Shown here one piece after another: positions 17,997 through 28,475 of a DNA stretch of 64,000 bases (position 1 is the first letter of the stretch; every line of letters starts with the position of its first letter). Below the pieces are notes generated by a model. The model worked only from the letters and a program-made list of their open reading frames with translations. It ran no database searches and was not told the DNA's origin. Source of the stretch: Mixta gaviniae (GTDB taxonomy: Bacteria > Pseudomonadota > Gammaproteobacteria > Enterobacterales > Enterobacteriaceae). The stretch covers positions 248,001-312,000 of the forward strand of contig NZ_CP026377.1 of NCBI RefSeq assembly GCF_002953195.1. Reading direction: 5' to 3'. A program made the position numbers and the translations under genes.

Positions 17997-19675
17997 TGAT
18001 TGCCTCGGCGTTTTTACTGTTGGCCAGCTATCTGGTGGTGCTGATGCTGCTGGCGCACCCGCTGGGCCGCGCGATGGCGGGCATCGTCCGCGACCGACCG
18101 CTGTTGCCGACGCTGGAAGGCGCGCTGTGGCGCCTGTGCGGCGCGGAAAAACAGAGCATGAGCTGGCAGCACTATCTGCTGGCGATTTTGCTGTTTAACG
18201 GCGCCGGCCTGGCGCTGCTGCTGGCAATTTTGCTGACGCAGCAGGCGCTGCCGCTCAATCCGCTGCATCTGCCGAACCTGAGCTGGCATCTGGCGCTGAA
18301 CACCGCCGTCAGCTTTGTCACGAATACCAACTGGCAATCCTACGGCGGCGAAAGCACCCTCAGTCCGCTGAGCCAGATGGTCGGCCTGACGGTGCAAAAC
18401 TTCCTGTCGGCGGCGACCGGTATCGCCGTCGCTTTTGCGCTGATGCGCGGCTTCGCCAATAAATCGCTGGTAACGCTTGGCAACGCCTGGCGCGATCTGG
18501 CACGCGTTACCCTCTATGTGCTGCTGCCGATCGGCCTGATTATCGCGCTGCTGCTGGTAAGCCAGGGCGTGGTGCAGACGCTGAGCGCCAGCGTCGATGT
18601 GCAAACACTGGAAGGGGCGAAGCAGACGCTGTCGCTGGGGCCGGTCGCCTCGCAGGAAGCGATAAAAATGCTGGGCACCAACGGCGGCGGGTTCTTTAAC
18701 GCCAACTCGGCGCATCCGTTCGAAAACCCCACCGCGCTGAGCAATTTCATTGAAATGCTGGCGATTTTCCTTATCCCCGCGGCGCTCTGTTTCACCTTCG
18801 GCGAGGTCGTTAGCGATCGCCGTCAGGGGCACGCGCTGCTCTGGGCGATGACGCTTATGTTTATCGTCGCGGTGGCGGCGGTGATGTGGGCGGAGCTGCG
18901 CGGCAACCCGCACTTCCTGACGCTCGGCGCGGACAGCGCCATCAATATGGAAGGCAAAGAGACGCGCTTCGGCATCCTTAACTCCAGCCTGTTTGCGGTG
19001 ATCACCACCGCCGCCTCGTGCGGCGCGGTCAACGCCATGCACGACTCCTTTACCGCGCTCGGCGGCATGGTGCCGATGTGGCTGATGCAGCTGGGCGAGG
19101 TGGTGTTCGGCGGCGTCGGCGCCGGGCTGTACGGCATGCTGCTGTTCGTGGTGCTGGCGGTGTTTATCGCCGGGCTGATGATCGGCCGCACGCCGGAATA
19201 CCTCGGTAAAAAGATCGACGTGCGTGAAATGAAGCTGACCGCGCTGGCGATCCTGGTGACGCCCACGCTGGTGCTGCTCGGCACCGCACTGGCGATGATG
19301 AGCGAGGCGGGACGCGCCGGCATGGCGAATCCCGGCACCCACGGCTTCAGCGAAGTGCTGTACGCCGTCTCGTCGGCGGCCAACAACAACGGTAGCGCCT
19401 TCGCCGGGCTGAGCGCCAATACCCCTTTCTGGAACCTGCTATTAGCGTTCTGCATGCTGGTCGGCCGCTTCGGCATCATCATTCCGGTGCTGGCGATCGC
19501 CGGCTCGCTGGCGGCGAAAAAGGCGCAGCCGGTGGGCAGCGGCACGCTGCCGACCCACGGCGCGCTGTTTGTCTGTCTGCTGATCGGCACGGTGTTGCTG
19601 GTAGGCGCGCTGACCTTTATTCCTGCGCTGGCGCTGGGGCCGGTGGCAGAACATCTACAACTGATTTCGCGTTAA
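17996..19675 (+). CDS. kdpA: KdpA, K+-binding and translocating subunit
   Basis: A 559-residue membrane protein with about ten helices. The selectivity-filter-like repeats are visible, for example [30 protein letters not shown], and [13 protein letters not shown], which line the K+ path in this channel-derived subunit. Length matches E. coli KdpA (557). It forms the inner-membrane high-affinity K+ uptake complex with KdpB and KdpC. Translation is coupled to kdpF by overlap; kdpB follows after 15 bases. Confidence 0.97.
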   Translation: MIASAFLLLASYLVVLMLLAHPLGRAMAGIVRDRPLLPTLEGALWRLCGAEKQSMSWQHYLLAILLFNGAGLALLLAILLTQQALPLNPLHLPNLSWHLALNTAVSFVTNTNWQSYGGESTLSPLSQMVGLTVQNFLSAATGIAVAFALMRGFANKSLVTLGNAWRDLARVTLYVLLPIGLIIALLLVSQGVVQTLSASVDVQTLEGAKQTLSLGPVASQEAIKMLGTNGGGFFNANSAHPFENPTALSNFIEMLAIFLIPAALCFTFGEVVSDRRQGHALLWAMTLMFIVAVAAVMWAELRGNPHFLTLGADSAINMEGKETRFGILNSSLFAVITTAASCGAVNAMHDSFTALGGMVPMWLMQLGEVVFGGVGAGLYGMLLFVVLAVFIAGLMIGRTPEYLGKKIDVREMKLTALAILVTPTLVLLGTALAMMSEAGRAGMANPGTHGFSEVLYAVSSAANNNGSAFAGLSANTPFWNLLLAFCMLVGRFGIIIPVLAIAGSLAAKKAQPVGSGTLPTHGALFVCLLIGTVLLVGALTFIPALALGPVAEHLQLISR

Positions 19676-19690
19676 CGGGCGGGGAAGCTA

Positions 19691-21739
19691 ATGAGTCGTC
19701 AACAACAGGCGCTGTTTGATGGGGCGCTGATGCGCACCGCCATCATCGATGCGTTTAAAAAGCTGGATCCGCGCGTGCAGTTCCGCAATCCGGTGATGTT
19801 CCTGGTTTATTTCGGCAGCGTGCTGACCACGCTGCTGGCGGCGGCGATGGCGGCCGGTCAGACGGCGGGCGACGCCGGTTTTACCGGTAGCATTGCGCTC
19901 TGGCTCTGGTTCACCGTGCTGTTCGCCAACTTCGCTGAAGCGCTGGCGGAAGGGCGCAGCAAGGCGCAGGCCAGCAGCCTGAAAGGGGTGAAAAAGACCA
20001 GCTTCGCGAAAAAACTCAGCGCGGCGCGGCACGACGCCGACTGGCAGCAGGTTGCGGCGGAAACCCTGCGTAAAGGCGACTGGGTGCGGGTAGAGGCGGG
20101 CGATATTATCCCCTGCGACGGCGAAGTGGTGGAAGGTGGCGCGTCGGTGGATGAGAGCGCCATTACTGGCGAATCGGCGCCGGTGATCCGCGAATCGGGC
20201 GGCGATTTTGCTTCGGTAACCGGGGGTACGCGCATTCTCTCCGACTGGCTGGTGATCCAGTGCAGCGTCAATCCGGGCGAAACCTTTCTTGACCGCATGA
20301 TCGCCATGGTAGAAGGCGCGAAACGGCGCAAAACGCCCAATGAGATCGCGCTGACCATTCTGCTGATCTCGCTGACCATCGTCTTTCTGCTGGCGACCGC
20401 CACGCTCTGGCCGTTTTCCGCTTGGGGGGGCCACGCGGTCAGCCTGACGGTGCTGGTGGCGCTGCTGGTTTGTCTGATCCCTACCACCATCGGCGGGCTG
20501 CTGTCGGCGATCGGCGTGGCGGGGATGAGCCGCATGCTGGGCGCCAACGTCATCGCTACCAGCGGCCGCGCGGTAGAGGCGGCGGGCGATGTGGATGTAC
20601 TGCTGCTGGATAAAACCGGCACCATCACCCTCGGCAACCGGCAGGCGACCCACTTTATGCCCGCGCCGGGCGTCAATGAGCAGCAGCTGGCAGATGCAGC
20701 GCAGCTCGCCTCGCTGGCGGATGAAACCCCGGAAGGGCGCAGTATCGTGGTGCTGGCGAAGCAGAAGTTCAACCTGCGCGAGCGCGATCTGCAGAGCATG
20801 GACGCCACTTTTATTCCTTTCTCGGCGCAGACGCGCATGAGCGGCGTCAATGTGCAGCAGCGCAGCATTCGCAAAGGGGCGGTGGACGCGGTGCGCAAGC
20901 ATATCGCCGCTAATCACGGCGTTTTCCCCGCCGAGGTGGATGCGCTGGTGGAAGAGGTGGCGCGCACCGGCGGCACGCCGCTGGTGGTGGCGGAAAACGA
21001 GCGCGTGCTGGGCGTGGTGGCGCTGAAAGATATCGTTAAGGGCGGCATCCGCGAGCGCTTCGCCGAGCTGCGCAAAATGGGCATCAAAACCGTGATGATC
21101 ACCGGCGATAACCCGCTGACCGCCGCGGCGATCGCCGCCGAAGCGGGCGTCGATGATTTTCTGTCGGAAGCGACGCCGGAAGCCAAGCTGGCGCTGATCC
21201 GTCAGTATCAGGCGGAAGGGCGGCTGGTGGCGATGACCGGTGACGGCACCAACGACGCCCCGGCGCTGGCCCAGGCGGATGTGGCGGTGGCGATGAACTC
21301 CGGCACCCAAGCGGCGAAAGAGGCGGGCAACATGGTCGATCTCGACTCTAACCCGACCAAGCTATTGGAAGTGGTGCATATCGGCAAACAGATGCTGATG
21401 ACGCGCGGCTCGCTGACCACCTTTAGTATCGCCAATGACGTGGCGAAATATTTCGCCATTATTCCGGCCGCCTTCGCCGCCACCTATCCGCAGCTCAACC
21501 TGCTGAACGTGATGCATCTTCATTCGCCCAACTCGGCGATCCTGTCGGCGGTGATCTTTAACGCGCTGGTGATTGTGTTTCTGATCCCGCTGGCGCTGAA
21601 AGGCGTCAGCTATCGGCCACTGAGCGCGGCGGCGCTGCTGCGTCGCAACCTGTGGATTTATGGCGTCGGCGGCCTGCTGGTGCCCTTTGCCGGCATTAAG
21701 CTGATCGATATTGCGCTCACCCTGTTGGGCTGGGCCTGA
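19691..21739 (+). CDS. kdpB: KdpB, P-type ATPase subunit
   Basis: A 682-residue P-type ATPase. The phosphorylation site DKTGT is at about residue 307, the actuator motif is TGESAPV, and the hinge is [19 protein letters not shown]. These establish an active ATPase of the K+ class that drives uptake through KdpA. Length equals the E. coli protein. No frame disruption is seen. It lies between kdpA and kdpC with normal short gaps. Confidence 0.97.
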   Translation: MSRQQQALFDGALMRTAIIDAFKKLDPRVQFRNPVMFLVYFGSVLTTLLAAAMAAGQTAGDAGFTGSIALWLWFTVLFANFAEALAEGRSKAQASSLKGVKKTSFAKKLSAARHDADWQQVAAETLRKGDWVRVEAGDIIPCDGEVVEGGASVDESAITGESAPVIRESGGDFASVTGGTRILSDWLVIQCSVNPGETFLDRMIAMVEGAKRRKTPNEIALTILLISLTIVFLLATATLWPFSAWGGHAVSLTVLVALLVCLIPTTIGGLLSAIGVAGMSRMLGANVIATSGRAVEAAGDVDVLLLDKTGTITLGNRQATHFMPAPGVNEQQLADAAQLASLADETPEGRSIVVLAKQKFNLRERDLQSMDATFIPFSAQTRMSGVNVQQRSIRKGAVDAVRKHIAANHGVFPAEVDALVEEVARTGGTPLVVAENERVLGVVALKDIVKGGIRERFAELRKMGIKTVMITGDNPLTAAAIAAEAGVDDFLSEATPEAKLALIRQYQAEGRLVAMTGDGTNDAPALAQADVAVAMNSGTQAAKEAGNMVDLDSNPTKLLEVVHIGKQMLMTRGSLTTFSIANDVAKYFAIIPAAFAATYPQLNLLNVMHLHSPNSAILSAVIFNALVIVFLIPLALKGVSYRPLSAAALLRRNLWIYGVGGLLVPFAGIKLIDIALTLLGWA

Positions 21740-21749
21740 GGAAAAGATT

Positions 21750-22328
21750 ATGTACGCGTTACGTCCCGCTATTACCCTGTTGATTTTACTGACGCTGCTG
21801 ACCGGCGGCCTTTACCCGTTGCTTACCACCCAGCTGGCGCAGTGGCTGTTTCCGGTGCAGGCCAACGGTTCGCTGCTGCAGGAGGGCGCCGCCGCGCGCG
21901 GCTCGGCGCTCATCGGCCAGGCTTTCAGCCGCCATGACTACTTCTGGGGCCGTCCGTCGGCGACCGGGGAGTCGCCGTATAACGGCGCCGCCTCGTCAGG
22001 CAGCAACCTGGCCGCCAGCAACCCGGCGCTGGACCAGGCGGTAAGCGAGCGCATTGCGCAGCTGCGCGCCGCCAACCCGCAGGCGAGCCGGACGGTGCCG
22101 GTCGATCTGGTTACTGCCTCCGGCAGCGGGCTGGATCCGCATATCTCGCCGGCGGCGGCGCAGTGGCAGGCGCCGCGCGTGGCGGCGGCGCGGCACCTCT
22201 CGCTGGAGACCGTGCAGCAGCTGATTGAGGAAAATAGCGATCGTCCGCTGCTGAAATTTCTTGGCGAGCCGGGGGTGAATGTGGTGAAACTGAATATGGC
22301 GCTGGATGCGCTGTCGTCAGGGCGCTGA
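21750..22328 (+). CDS. kdpC: KdpC, stabilising subunit of the K+-ATPase
   Basis: A 192-residue protein with one N-terminal membrane helix ([18 protein letters not shown]) and a periplasmic domain containing [17 protein letters not shown] and [13 protein letters not shown], both family signatures. The ATG at 21750 follows GAGGAAAAG; an in-frame start at 21711 would lie inside kdpB and is rejected. KdpC stabilises the KdpAB complex and raises its ATP affinity. Confidence 0.96.
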   Translation: MYALRPAITLLILLTLLTGGLYPLLTTQLAQWLFPVQANGSLLQEGAAARGSALIGQAFSRHDYFWGRPSATGESPYNGAASSGSNLAASNPALDQAVSERIAQLRAANPQASRTVPVDLVTASGSGLDPHISPAAAQWQAPRVAAARHLSLETVQQLIEENSDRPLLKFLGEPGVNVVKLNMALDALSSGR

Positions 22329-22380
22329 ATCGCCGCCCGACCCGGCCAGGAAAACGGCCTTCACTTTTTCAGGGACCGCA

Positions 22381-25058
22381 ATGAACGACGAGATCGTCCG
22401 CCCCAACCCGGATGCGCTGCTGCAGCACGGCAGCCATCGCGGCAAACTTAAAATCTACTTCGGCGCCTGCGCGGGCGTGGGGAAAACGTACGCCATGCTG
22501 CAGGAGGCGCGCCGGCTGCGCGCCCAGGGGCTGGACGTGCTGGTGGGCATCGTGGAGACCCACGGCCGCGAGGAGACCGCACGGCTGCTGGCGGGGCTAA
22601 GCGTACTGCCGCGCCGCGCCACCGGGCGCTCGCGTTACGAGGAGTTCGATCTCGACGCCGCGCTGGCGCGCCGTCCGGCAGTGATCCTGATGGATGAGCT
22701 GGCGCACAGCAACGTGCCCGGCTCACGCCACCCCAAGCGCTGGCAGGATATCGACGAGCTGCTGGAAGCGGGCATCGATGTGATGACCACCGTCAACGTG
22801 CAGCATCTGGAAAGCCTGAATGACGTGGTGGGCGGGATTACCGGCATTCAGGTGCGCGAGACGGTGCCCGATCCCTTTTTTGACCGCGCGGACGAAGTGG
22901 TGCTGGTCGATTTGCCGCCGGACGATCTGCGCCAGCGGCTAAAAGAGGGCAAGGTTTACGTCGGCGACCGGGCGGAGCGGGCGATTGAGAATTTTTTCCG
23001 TAAGGGCAACCTCTTCGCGCTGCGCGAGCTGGCGCTGCGGCGCACCGCCGACCGGGTGGATGATCAGATGCGCGCCTGGCGCGACGTGCAGGGGCGGGAA
23101 AAGGTCTGGCACACGCGCGACGCGATCCTGCTCTGCATCGGCGACAATACCGGCAGCGAAAAGCTGGTACGCACTGCCGCCCGCCTCGCATCGCGGCTGG
23201 GCAGCGTCTGGCATGCGGTCTACGTCGAGACGCCGCGCCTGCACCGGCTGTCGGAGGCGCGGCGGCGCAATATTCTGCGCACGCTGCGGCTGGCGCAGGA
23301 GCTGGGCGCGGAAACCGCCACCCTGGCAGATGCCGACGAAGCGCAGGCGGTGCTGCGCTACGCGCGCGAACATAATCTTGGCAAAATCGTTATCGGCCGT
23401 CGTCCGACACGGCGCTGGCGGCGCGACAGTTTCGCCGATCGTCTCGGACAGCTGGGGCCGGATCTCGATCTGCTGGTGGTGGCGCTGGAGGAGGCGACGC
23501 GCGACGCGCCGGGCCAGCTCAGCGACACGCGCACCTTCGGTGAGAAGTGGGCGACGCAGCTGCGCGGTACGGCGGCGGCGCTGCTGCTCTGCGCGCTGAT
23601 CACTTTCGGTGGCCAGTACTGGCTGCCCGATTTCGATCCCGCCAACGGGGTAATGATTTACCTGCTTGGGGTGGTGGTGATCGCCCTGCGCTATGGCCGC
23701 TGGCCGTCGGTGGCGGCAACGGTGATGAATATCCTCGCCTTCGACCTGTTTTTCGTCGCGCCGACCGGCACGGTAGCGGTTTCCGATCTGCAATATCTGG
23801 TGACCTTCGGGGTGATGCTGGCGGTGGGGTGATCGTCGGCAACCTCACGGCAGGAGTGCGCTATCAGGCGCGGGTGGCGCGCTATCGCGAACAGCGGGCG
23901 CGCTATCTCTATGAGCTGGCACGCTCGCTCAGCAGCGCGCTGCGCCATGAAGATATCGCCGCCGCCGGCCAGCGCAGCCTTTCCGCCACTCTGCAGGCGC
24001 GCAGCGCGCTGCTGCTGCCGGACGAGCAGGGTGAGCTGGTCGTGATCGGCGACAGCAGCCTGACGCTGCCGCCCGATCGCGCCATTGCCCGCTGGAGCTT
24101 TAGCAAGGGGCAGCCCGCCGGCGCCGGTACCGACACGCTGCCGGCGATGCCCTGGCAGATGCTGGCGCTGAAAACCCATGAGAAGAGCTGGGGCCTGCTG
24201 GTGGTGGAGCCGGATAATCTGCGCCAGCTGATGATCCCGGAGCAGCAGCGGCTGCTGGAGACTTATTGCGTGCTGCTGGCGAACGCGCTGGAACGCATCG
24301 CACTGGCGCGCAGCGAAGCGGCTTCCCGCCTGGCGGCGGAGCGCGAGCAGCTGCGCAACGCGCTGCTGTCGGCCCTGTCGCACGATCTGCGCACGCCGCT
24401 GACGGTGCTGTTCGGCCAGGCGGAGATGCTGATGCTCGATCTTTCGGCGGATAATTCAAAATTTACGCCGCAGGCGAGCCAGATCCGCGAGCAGACGCTC
24501 AGCACCATTCGGCTGGTGAGCAATATGCTTGATATGGCGCGCATCCAGTCGGGCGGACTGAACCTGCATCAGGAGTGGCTGCTGCTGGAGGAGCTTGTCG
24601 GCAGCGCCCTGACGCAGCTGGCAGCGATTCTGCCGGGCGACAGCGTGCAGCTGGCGCTGCCGGACCGGCTGATCTGGCTGCACGGCGACAGCACGCTGCT
24701 GGAGCGGGTGTTTATCAATCTGCTGGAGAACAGCGTGAAATATGCTGGCGCACAGACGCCGCGCGGCATCCGCGCCAGGGAGCAGGCGGGGCGGCTGGAA
24801 ATTGAAATCTGGGACAGTGGGCCGGGCATTCCTGCCGGCCAGGAAGAGAAGATTTTCGATAAGTTTACCCGCGGCGATAAAGAATCCGCCGTACCGGGCG
24901 TCGGGTTGGGACTGGCGATCTGTAAGGCGATTATCGAGACGCACGGCGGCCAGATTAGCGCACGCACACGTCCGGAAGGTGGCGTCAGCTTTCTGATTTC
25001 GCTGCCGCAGGCGACGCCGCCCGCGCTGCCGGAGGGCGAACATGAGGAACTGAAATAA
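22381..25058 (+). pseudogene. kdpD: KdpD sensor kinase, frameshifted by one missing G
   Basis: The chosen start gives MNDEIVRPNPDALLQHG, then the KdpD/Walker segment FGACAGVGKTYAMLQ, a USP-like region, four membrane helices, a GAF-like region, the phospho-acceptor LLSALSHDLRTPL and the ATPase GVGLGLAICKAIIETHGG. The first frame stops at 23832 inside the membrane region (VMLAVG) and continues in another frame as VIVGNLTAGVRYQARVARYREQ. Restoring one G in the G4 run at 23826-23829 gives 892 residues, near the E. coli length of 894. Every functional motif is otherwise intact, so a sequencing error is likely. The expected partner kdpE does not follow; the next gene is yqhA. Confidence 0.85.
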
Positions 25059-25113
25059 CTTCACAAAGCTTCGGTTATACTGTGCCTCTCTGTTGACTAA
25101 CTCACTGGACTTT

Positions 25114-25617
25114 ATGGAACGCTTCACCGAAAACCTGATGTATGCATCGCGCTGGCTGCTGGCTCCGGTTTACATCGGTCTGTCGCTGGGTCTGCTGGCG
25201 CTGACCATTAAGTTTTTTCAGGAAATCCTGCATCTGCTGCCCAATATTCTCGATATTGCGGAAAACGATCTGATTCTGCTGCTGCTGTCGCTGGTGGACA
25301 TGACGCTGGTAGGCGGCCTGCTGGTGATGGTGATGCTCTCCGGCTATGAAAACTTCGTTTCCCGGCTCGATATCGATGAGCATAAAGAGAAGCTGAGCTG
25401 GCTGGGTAAAATGGATTCAGGCTCGCTGAAGAACAAAGTGGCGGCCTCGATTGTGGCGATCTCCTCGATTCACCTGCTGCGGGTGTTTATGGAGGCGCGC
25501 AATGTCGATAACGATAAGCTGATGTGGTATGTGATTATTCACCTCACCTTCGTACTGTCGGCGTTCGTGATGGGCTATCTGGACGCGATGTCGCGCCAGG
25601 GCAAAAAAGATCACTGA
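25114..25617 (+). CDS. yqhA: YqhA family (UPF0114) inner-membrane protein
   Basis: A 167-residue protein with three to four membrane helices. [20 protein letters not shown] and [25 protein letters not shown] are signatures of UPF0114. The ATG at 25114 agrees with the family start. Function is unknown. It occupies the place where kdpE would be expected, 55 bases after kdpD, and is followed by a strong terminator. Confidence 0.9.
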   Translation: MERFTENLMYASRWLLAPVYIGLSLGLLALTIKFFQEILHLLPNILDIAENDLILLLLSLVDMTLVGGLLVMVMLSGYENFVSRLDIDEHKEKLSWLGKMDSGSLKNKVAASIVAISSIHLLRVFMEARNVDNDKLMWYVIIHLTFVLSAFVMGYLDAMSRQGKKDH

Positions 25618-25646
25618 GCCGCCGTCTGATACGCCGCATCGTTGCG

Positions 25647-25677
25647 AAAAGCCATGCCTCCGGGCATGGCTTTTTTG
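25647..25677 (+). terminator. Rho-independent terminator after yqhA
   Basis: GCCATGCC (25651-25658) and GGCATGGC (25663-25670) form an 8-bp stem with loop TCCG, followed by six T residues. The remaining sequence to 25854 shows no gene. Confidence 0.93.
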
Positions 25678-25854
25678 TTTTCTTGCCGGTCATTTTGAAT
25701 TAAGGATTTGTAGCTCTTCGCTTCACGCCGCAGGTAGCGATGGTTTTTTGTTTATCGCGCAGGCGATGAGGCGCACAAAAAATGAACGCAAGAAATGTTT
25801 TCACACCGAATATTGATATCCTGATCCGCACTCACGGATTAGAGAGATATTCAG

Positions 25855-26661
25855 ATGCCTGATTATACCTTGCAGGATTGCAATGTTACGGTGCCCGACG
25901 CTTTTCGCGACCGCACGATGAACCTTTTTACCCTCAGCCATACTGGCGCAAATGAATTTACCTTCGTGATATCACGGGCGGCAGCAAGCGCTGATGATAC
26001 GCTGGAATCCGTATCATCCAGGCTTGCAGAAGAGCTGGATAACACGCTGGAAAAGGTCTCCCTTTTTCATGCCCGTTTGATAGATCTCGCTGGTAAGCAG
26101 GCACTGGAACTCTTTTACCGCTTCAGTTCAGGTCAAAGCGCTATTTTCCAGAAACAGCGGGTGGTGTTAATACATGATGGTAATACAGGGAAAAAGCTTC
26201 TCTGCTTTATTGGCACTTGTCCTAATGCCTTTGATGATTATTACAGCCGAATTTATGACAGCATAACGGACAGCGTTACTTTCTCAGGGGGATCCTCTCC
26301 GGAAACAGAAATTGAAAGACAAATTCCTGCTGACAGTCAGGAAATATTCTTCACGTTTGACCGCGACAGCCGTGAATTCTTTGTCTTTAAAGGTATATCT
26401 GAGCTGTATGCCAGCATTAATCTGACCCGTGCCAGGAACGGCGATTATCTGTTTTTTGACAGCAACGGCGCATCGCTGATGCTTGCGCCAGTTCTGCGCG
26501 GCGGCAGTGCTGGTCGCTATGCTTTATGGGAAATAGCAGGTAGTAAAAAAAGCGCGATCATATCCAGCTTACTGTTAGCCCAAAGCATTCGCGGTATCAG
26601 CGGTATAGAAACCCTATCGGCCCTGGAAGATTACATCAGCCAGCGGATGAATAGGGAATGA
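25855..26661 (+). CDS. DUF1795/DcrB-like Eag chaperone with C-terminal extension
   Basis: The first 145 residues look like a DUF1795 (Eag) domain: YTLQDCNVTVPDAFRDRTMN at the start and EFTFVISRAAAS, with an AFDDYYSRIYDSITDSVTF end. Eag proteins bind and shield the N-terminal membrane segments of type VI secretion effectors. This protein is 268 residues, longer than a typical Eag of about 145; the extra part (FFTFDRDSREFFVFKGISELY...) is of unknown role. Its stop overlaps the effector start by four bases (ATGA), matching a dedicated chaperone-effector pair. The DNA is visibly less GC-rich than the flanking genes, suggesting horizontal gain. Confidence 0.75.
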   Translation: MPDYTLQDCNVTVPDAFRDRTMNLFTLSHTGANEFTFVISRAAASADDTLESVSSRLAEELDNTLEKVSLFHARLIDLAGKQALELFYRFSSGQSAIFQKQRVVLIHDGNTGKKLLCFIGTCPNAFDDYYSRIYDSITDSVTFSGGSSPETEIERQIPADSQEIFFTFDRDSREFFVFKGISELYASINLTRARNGDYLFFDSNGASLMLAPVLRGGSAGRYALWEIAGSKKSAIISSLLLAQSIRGISGIETLSALEDYISQRMNRE

Positions 26662-27821
26662 GTCGCTGCGCAGATCCCTTTTCTGCAGCGCGCGTCGACG
26701 ACGGTATTGAACATACTGCCTCGAAAGGGTGGCTGGTTGTTGGGTTGATAGGCGGCGCTATTGCCGGAGCGGCCTTTACCCTGGCAACGGGCGGGGCTGG
26801 ATCTGTAGTTGTCGCTGCCACTATTGCTGCAGCTGCTGGCGGCGGCGGACTGGGCGAGGTTCTCGGCAGTATGTCATGGGCGCCACCCCATCAAGCTGGC
26901 AGGCTAACAGCCGGGTCTCCTGATGTTTTTATCAATGGTAAACCAGCCATTATTGCCCATCTATCTACAGGTGAATGCGATGAGCATGGCCCCGGTTTAC
27001 AACGGGTAGCAGAAGGATCAGCCCGGGTTTATATCAACGGGTTTCCGGCTGCACGCATTGGCGATCTGCTTATCTGTAGCGCCGCGATTAGCGGAGGCTC
27101 ACCAAATGTGCGGATTGGCGGAGAAACAGTACAGACAGATCCGATTTCCCCGGCGATTCCTGAGTGGATTGATAATGTACTTTTGGGTGTCGGGTTAGCG
27201 GCAACGGCAGTACTGGCAGGTTCAGCTGTCGCGCTTCTGGGCCTGGCCGGAGGGATGGCGGGCGGCTATACCGGTGTACTCGTCGGTGGCAGATTATACG
27301 GCGACGGGAGTGACGGACAAAAATGGTCCGCTCTGGGAGCCTCATTCGCAGGAGGCATCACCGGGGTTAAAGGGGGGACTGCATTTAAAGCCTGGCGAAA
27401 TATCACTAAGAGCCTAATAAATATAAAGGAAATAGAGCCAAAACTGGCTACCGAGCCGGATACGGCCTTTTTTTGGTCAGGACGAACAGATGGCATTGGC
27501 GGTGCCGACGTGGCTGAATCAATAGCTAAATCTCGAAATGGTGTAACTCTGGAATCCATAATAAAGGATAAGCATATCGATATACCGGAATGGGATTTCG
27601 ATAATCCTCAAAGCATTAAGGCATGGGAAGATGTTTCGGCTTCTTATGCTAAACAGGTTTCTGGTGAAATAGGCGCAGTAGTTGGGCAATCATTACGTGA
27701 AGGCAACCTCTGGGAAAACGTTGAATTACCTCGATTAATAGGAAATGAAAACGTGACTAAAATTACAATAATCGATCCGGCAACGCACGCTGAAAAAATC
27801 ATCTATCAACGGAGATATTGA
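26658..27821 (+). CDS. PAAR-type T6SS effector with predicted ADP-ribosyl cyclase-like NADase toxin domain
   Basis: A 387-residue effector. A prePAAR motif AARVDDGIEH (residues 10-19) precedes membrane segments (about 25-70), a PAAR domain (about 75-160, SPDVFINGKPA, HGPGLQRVAEGS, GDLLICSAA), more membrane segments (172-240) and a toxin domain from about 265. That domain follows the pattern I recall from Aplysia/CD38 ADP-ribosyl cyclases: FWSG (W273), TLE (E299), a Trp (W323) before SASYAKQVSGEI, and VELP (E356, the expected catalytic Glu), then VTKITIID. It should therefore hydrolyse or cyclise NAD+ in target cells. The assignment comes from remembered motifs, not a search. Immunity gene one base downstream; no T6SS core genes in the window. 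Confidence 0.8.
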   Translation: MSRCADPFSAARVDDGIEHTASKGWLVVGLIGGAIAGAAFTLATGGAGSVVVAATIAAAAGGGGLGEVLGSMSWAPPHQAGRLTAGSPDVFINGKPAIIAHLSTGECDEHGPGLQRVAEGSARVYINGFPAARIGDLLICSAAISGGSPNVRIGGETVQTDPISPAIPEWIDNVLLGVGLAATAVLAGSAVALLGLAGGMAGGYTGVLVGGRLYGDGSDGQKWSALGASFAGGITGVKGGTAFKAWRNITKSLINIKEIEPKLATEPDTAFFWSGRTDGIGGADVAESIAKSRNGVTLESIIKDKHIDIPEWDFDNPQSIKAWEDVSASYAKQVSGEIGAVVGQSLREGNLWENVELPRLIGNENVTKITIIDPATHAEKIIYQRRY

Positions 27822-27822
27822 A

Positions 27823-28050
27823 ATGAAAATCACTGGAACCAACTCCTATGTCATGTTTGACATTGATGGGAAGAAAATTAAAGCGCAGGGTGAAAGGGTT
27901 GTGGGTGGGTTCATTGCAGAACAAAACACGATGAAAAAATTTGAGCCGCCCTATGAAAATGAACCGGTTACTGATGCCATCAGGCAAAAATATATTCAAG
28001 AAGCGGTTAGAAAAACCCAGGGTTCACATATGGTTATTACATTTTTCTGA
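27823..28050 (+). CDS. Predicted immunity protein for the PAAR effector
   Basis: A 75-residue protein, MKITGTNSYVMFDIDGKKI..., with no signal or membrane segment, beginning one base after the effector stop with a GGAG ribosome site. Position, size and low GC fit an immunity protein that blocks the toxin inside the producer. The first half (short beta strands, GGFIAEQNTMKKFEPPYENEPV) reminds me of the Imm74 family, but I am unsure of that name. Confidence 0.7.
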   Translation: MKITGTNSYVMFDIDGKKIKAQGERVVGGFIAEQNTMKKFEPPYENEPVTDAIRQKYIQEAVRKTQGSHMVITFF

Positions 28051-28475
28051 ATACAGGAAGTGGGCAGGCGTACCTGCTCCCATCGTAAGGTCCTGAGCCT
28101 TAATATCGACCGTATATACCGACTACCCGAAGAGACCCTGAGACAGGGCAAAGACCTGTCAATCTTGCTCCCGGCAGGATGTTCTCTGGCACAGTTTTTT
28201 CAGCGGCGGTTCTTGTTTATAAGCCTGCTGATGGCATCCTCCTGCTCGTGCGGTTTTCGCGTAGTCCGATCGTAGCTGCTCTGTGTGTTTAGCTCTGTTT
28301 CCTCAGCTCTATCCTCCGCCGACACTCTTATATCCATCTCACACGTTTTGCTTCGAATACCCTTAGCCACTCGGCCTGCTCTTATTTCCTGGTCATCCGC
28401 CACGCATTTCGCCGCAGGCGCTGTGGATATATGCCAGGCTTAATCCATTCAGTTAGAAATAATCACGGGAGTAAT
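28051..28475. other. Gene-poor stretch after the effector module
   Basis: No convincing gene. A 67-codon minus-strand frame (28200-28403, GTG start, no ribosome site) encodes a charged sequence ending AISRLINKNRR and could be a gene remnant. A small hairpin CCCTG-AGA-CAGGG sits at 28136-28148. The stretch may mark the edge of the acquired module. Confidence 0.4.

Noticed and set aside
18014..21310. Long minus-strand frames opposite kdpA and kdpB
   Set aside because: Antisense shadows: His/Arg/Gln-rich with no domain and no start signal.
23826..23832. Programmed frameshift in kdpD
   Set aside because: No standard slippery heptamer or downstream structure is evident, and the same one-G loss occurs in two other genes; an assembly error is simpler.
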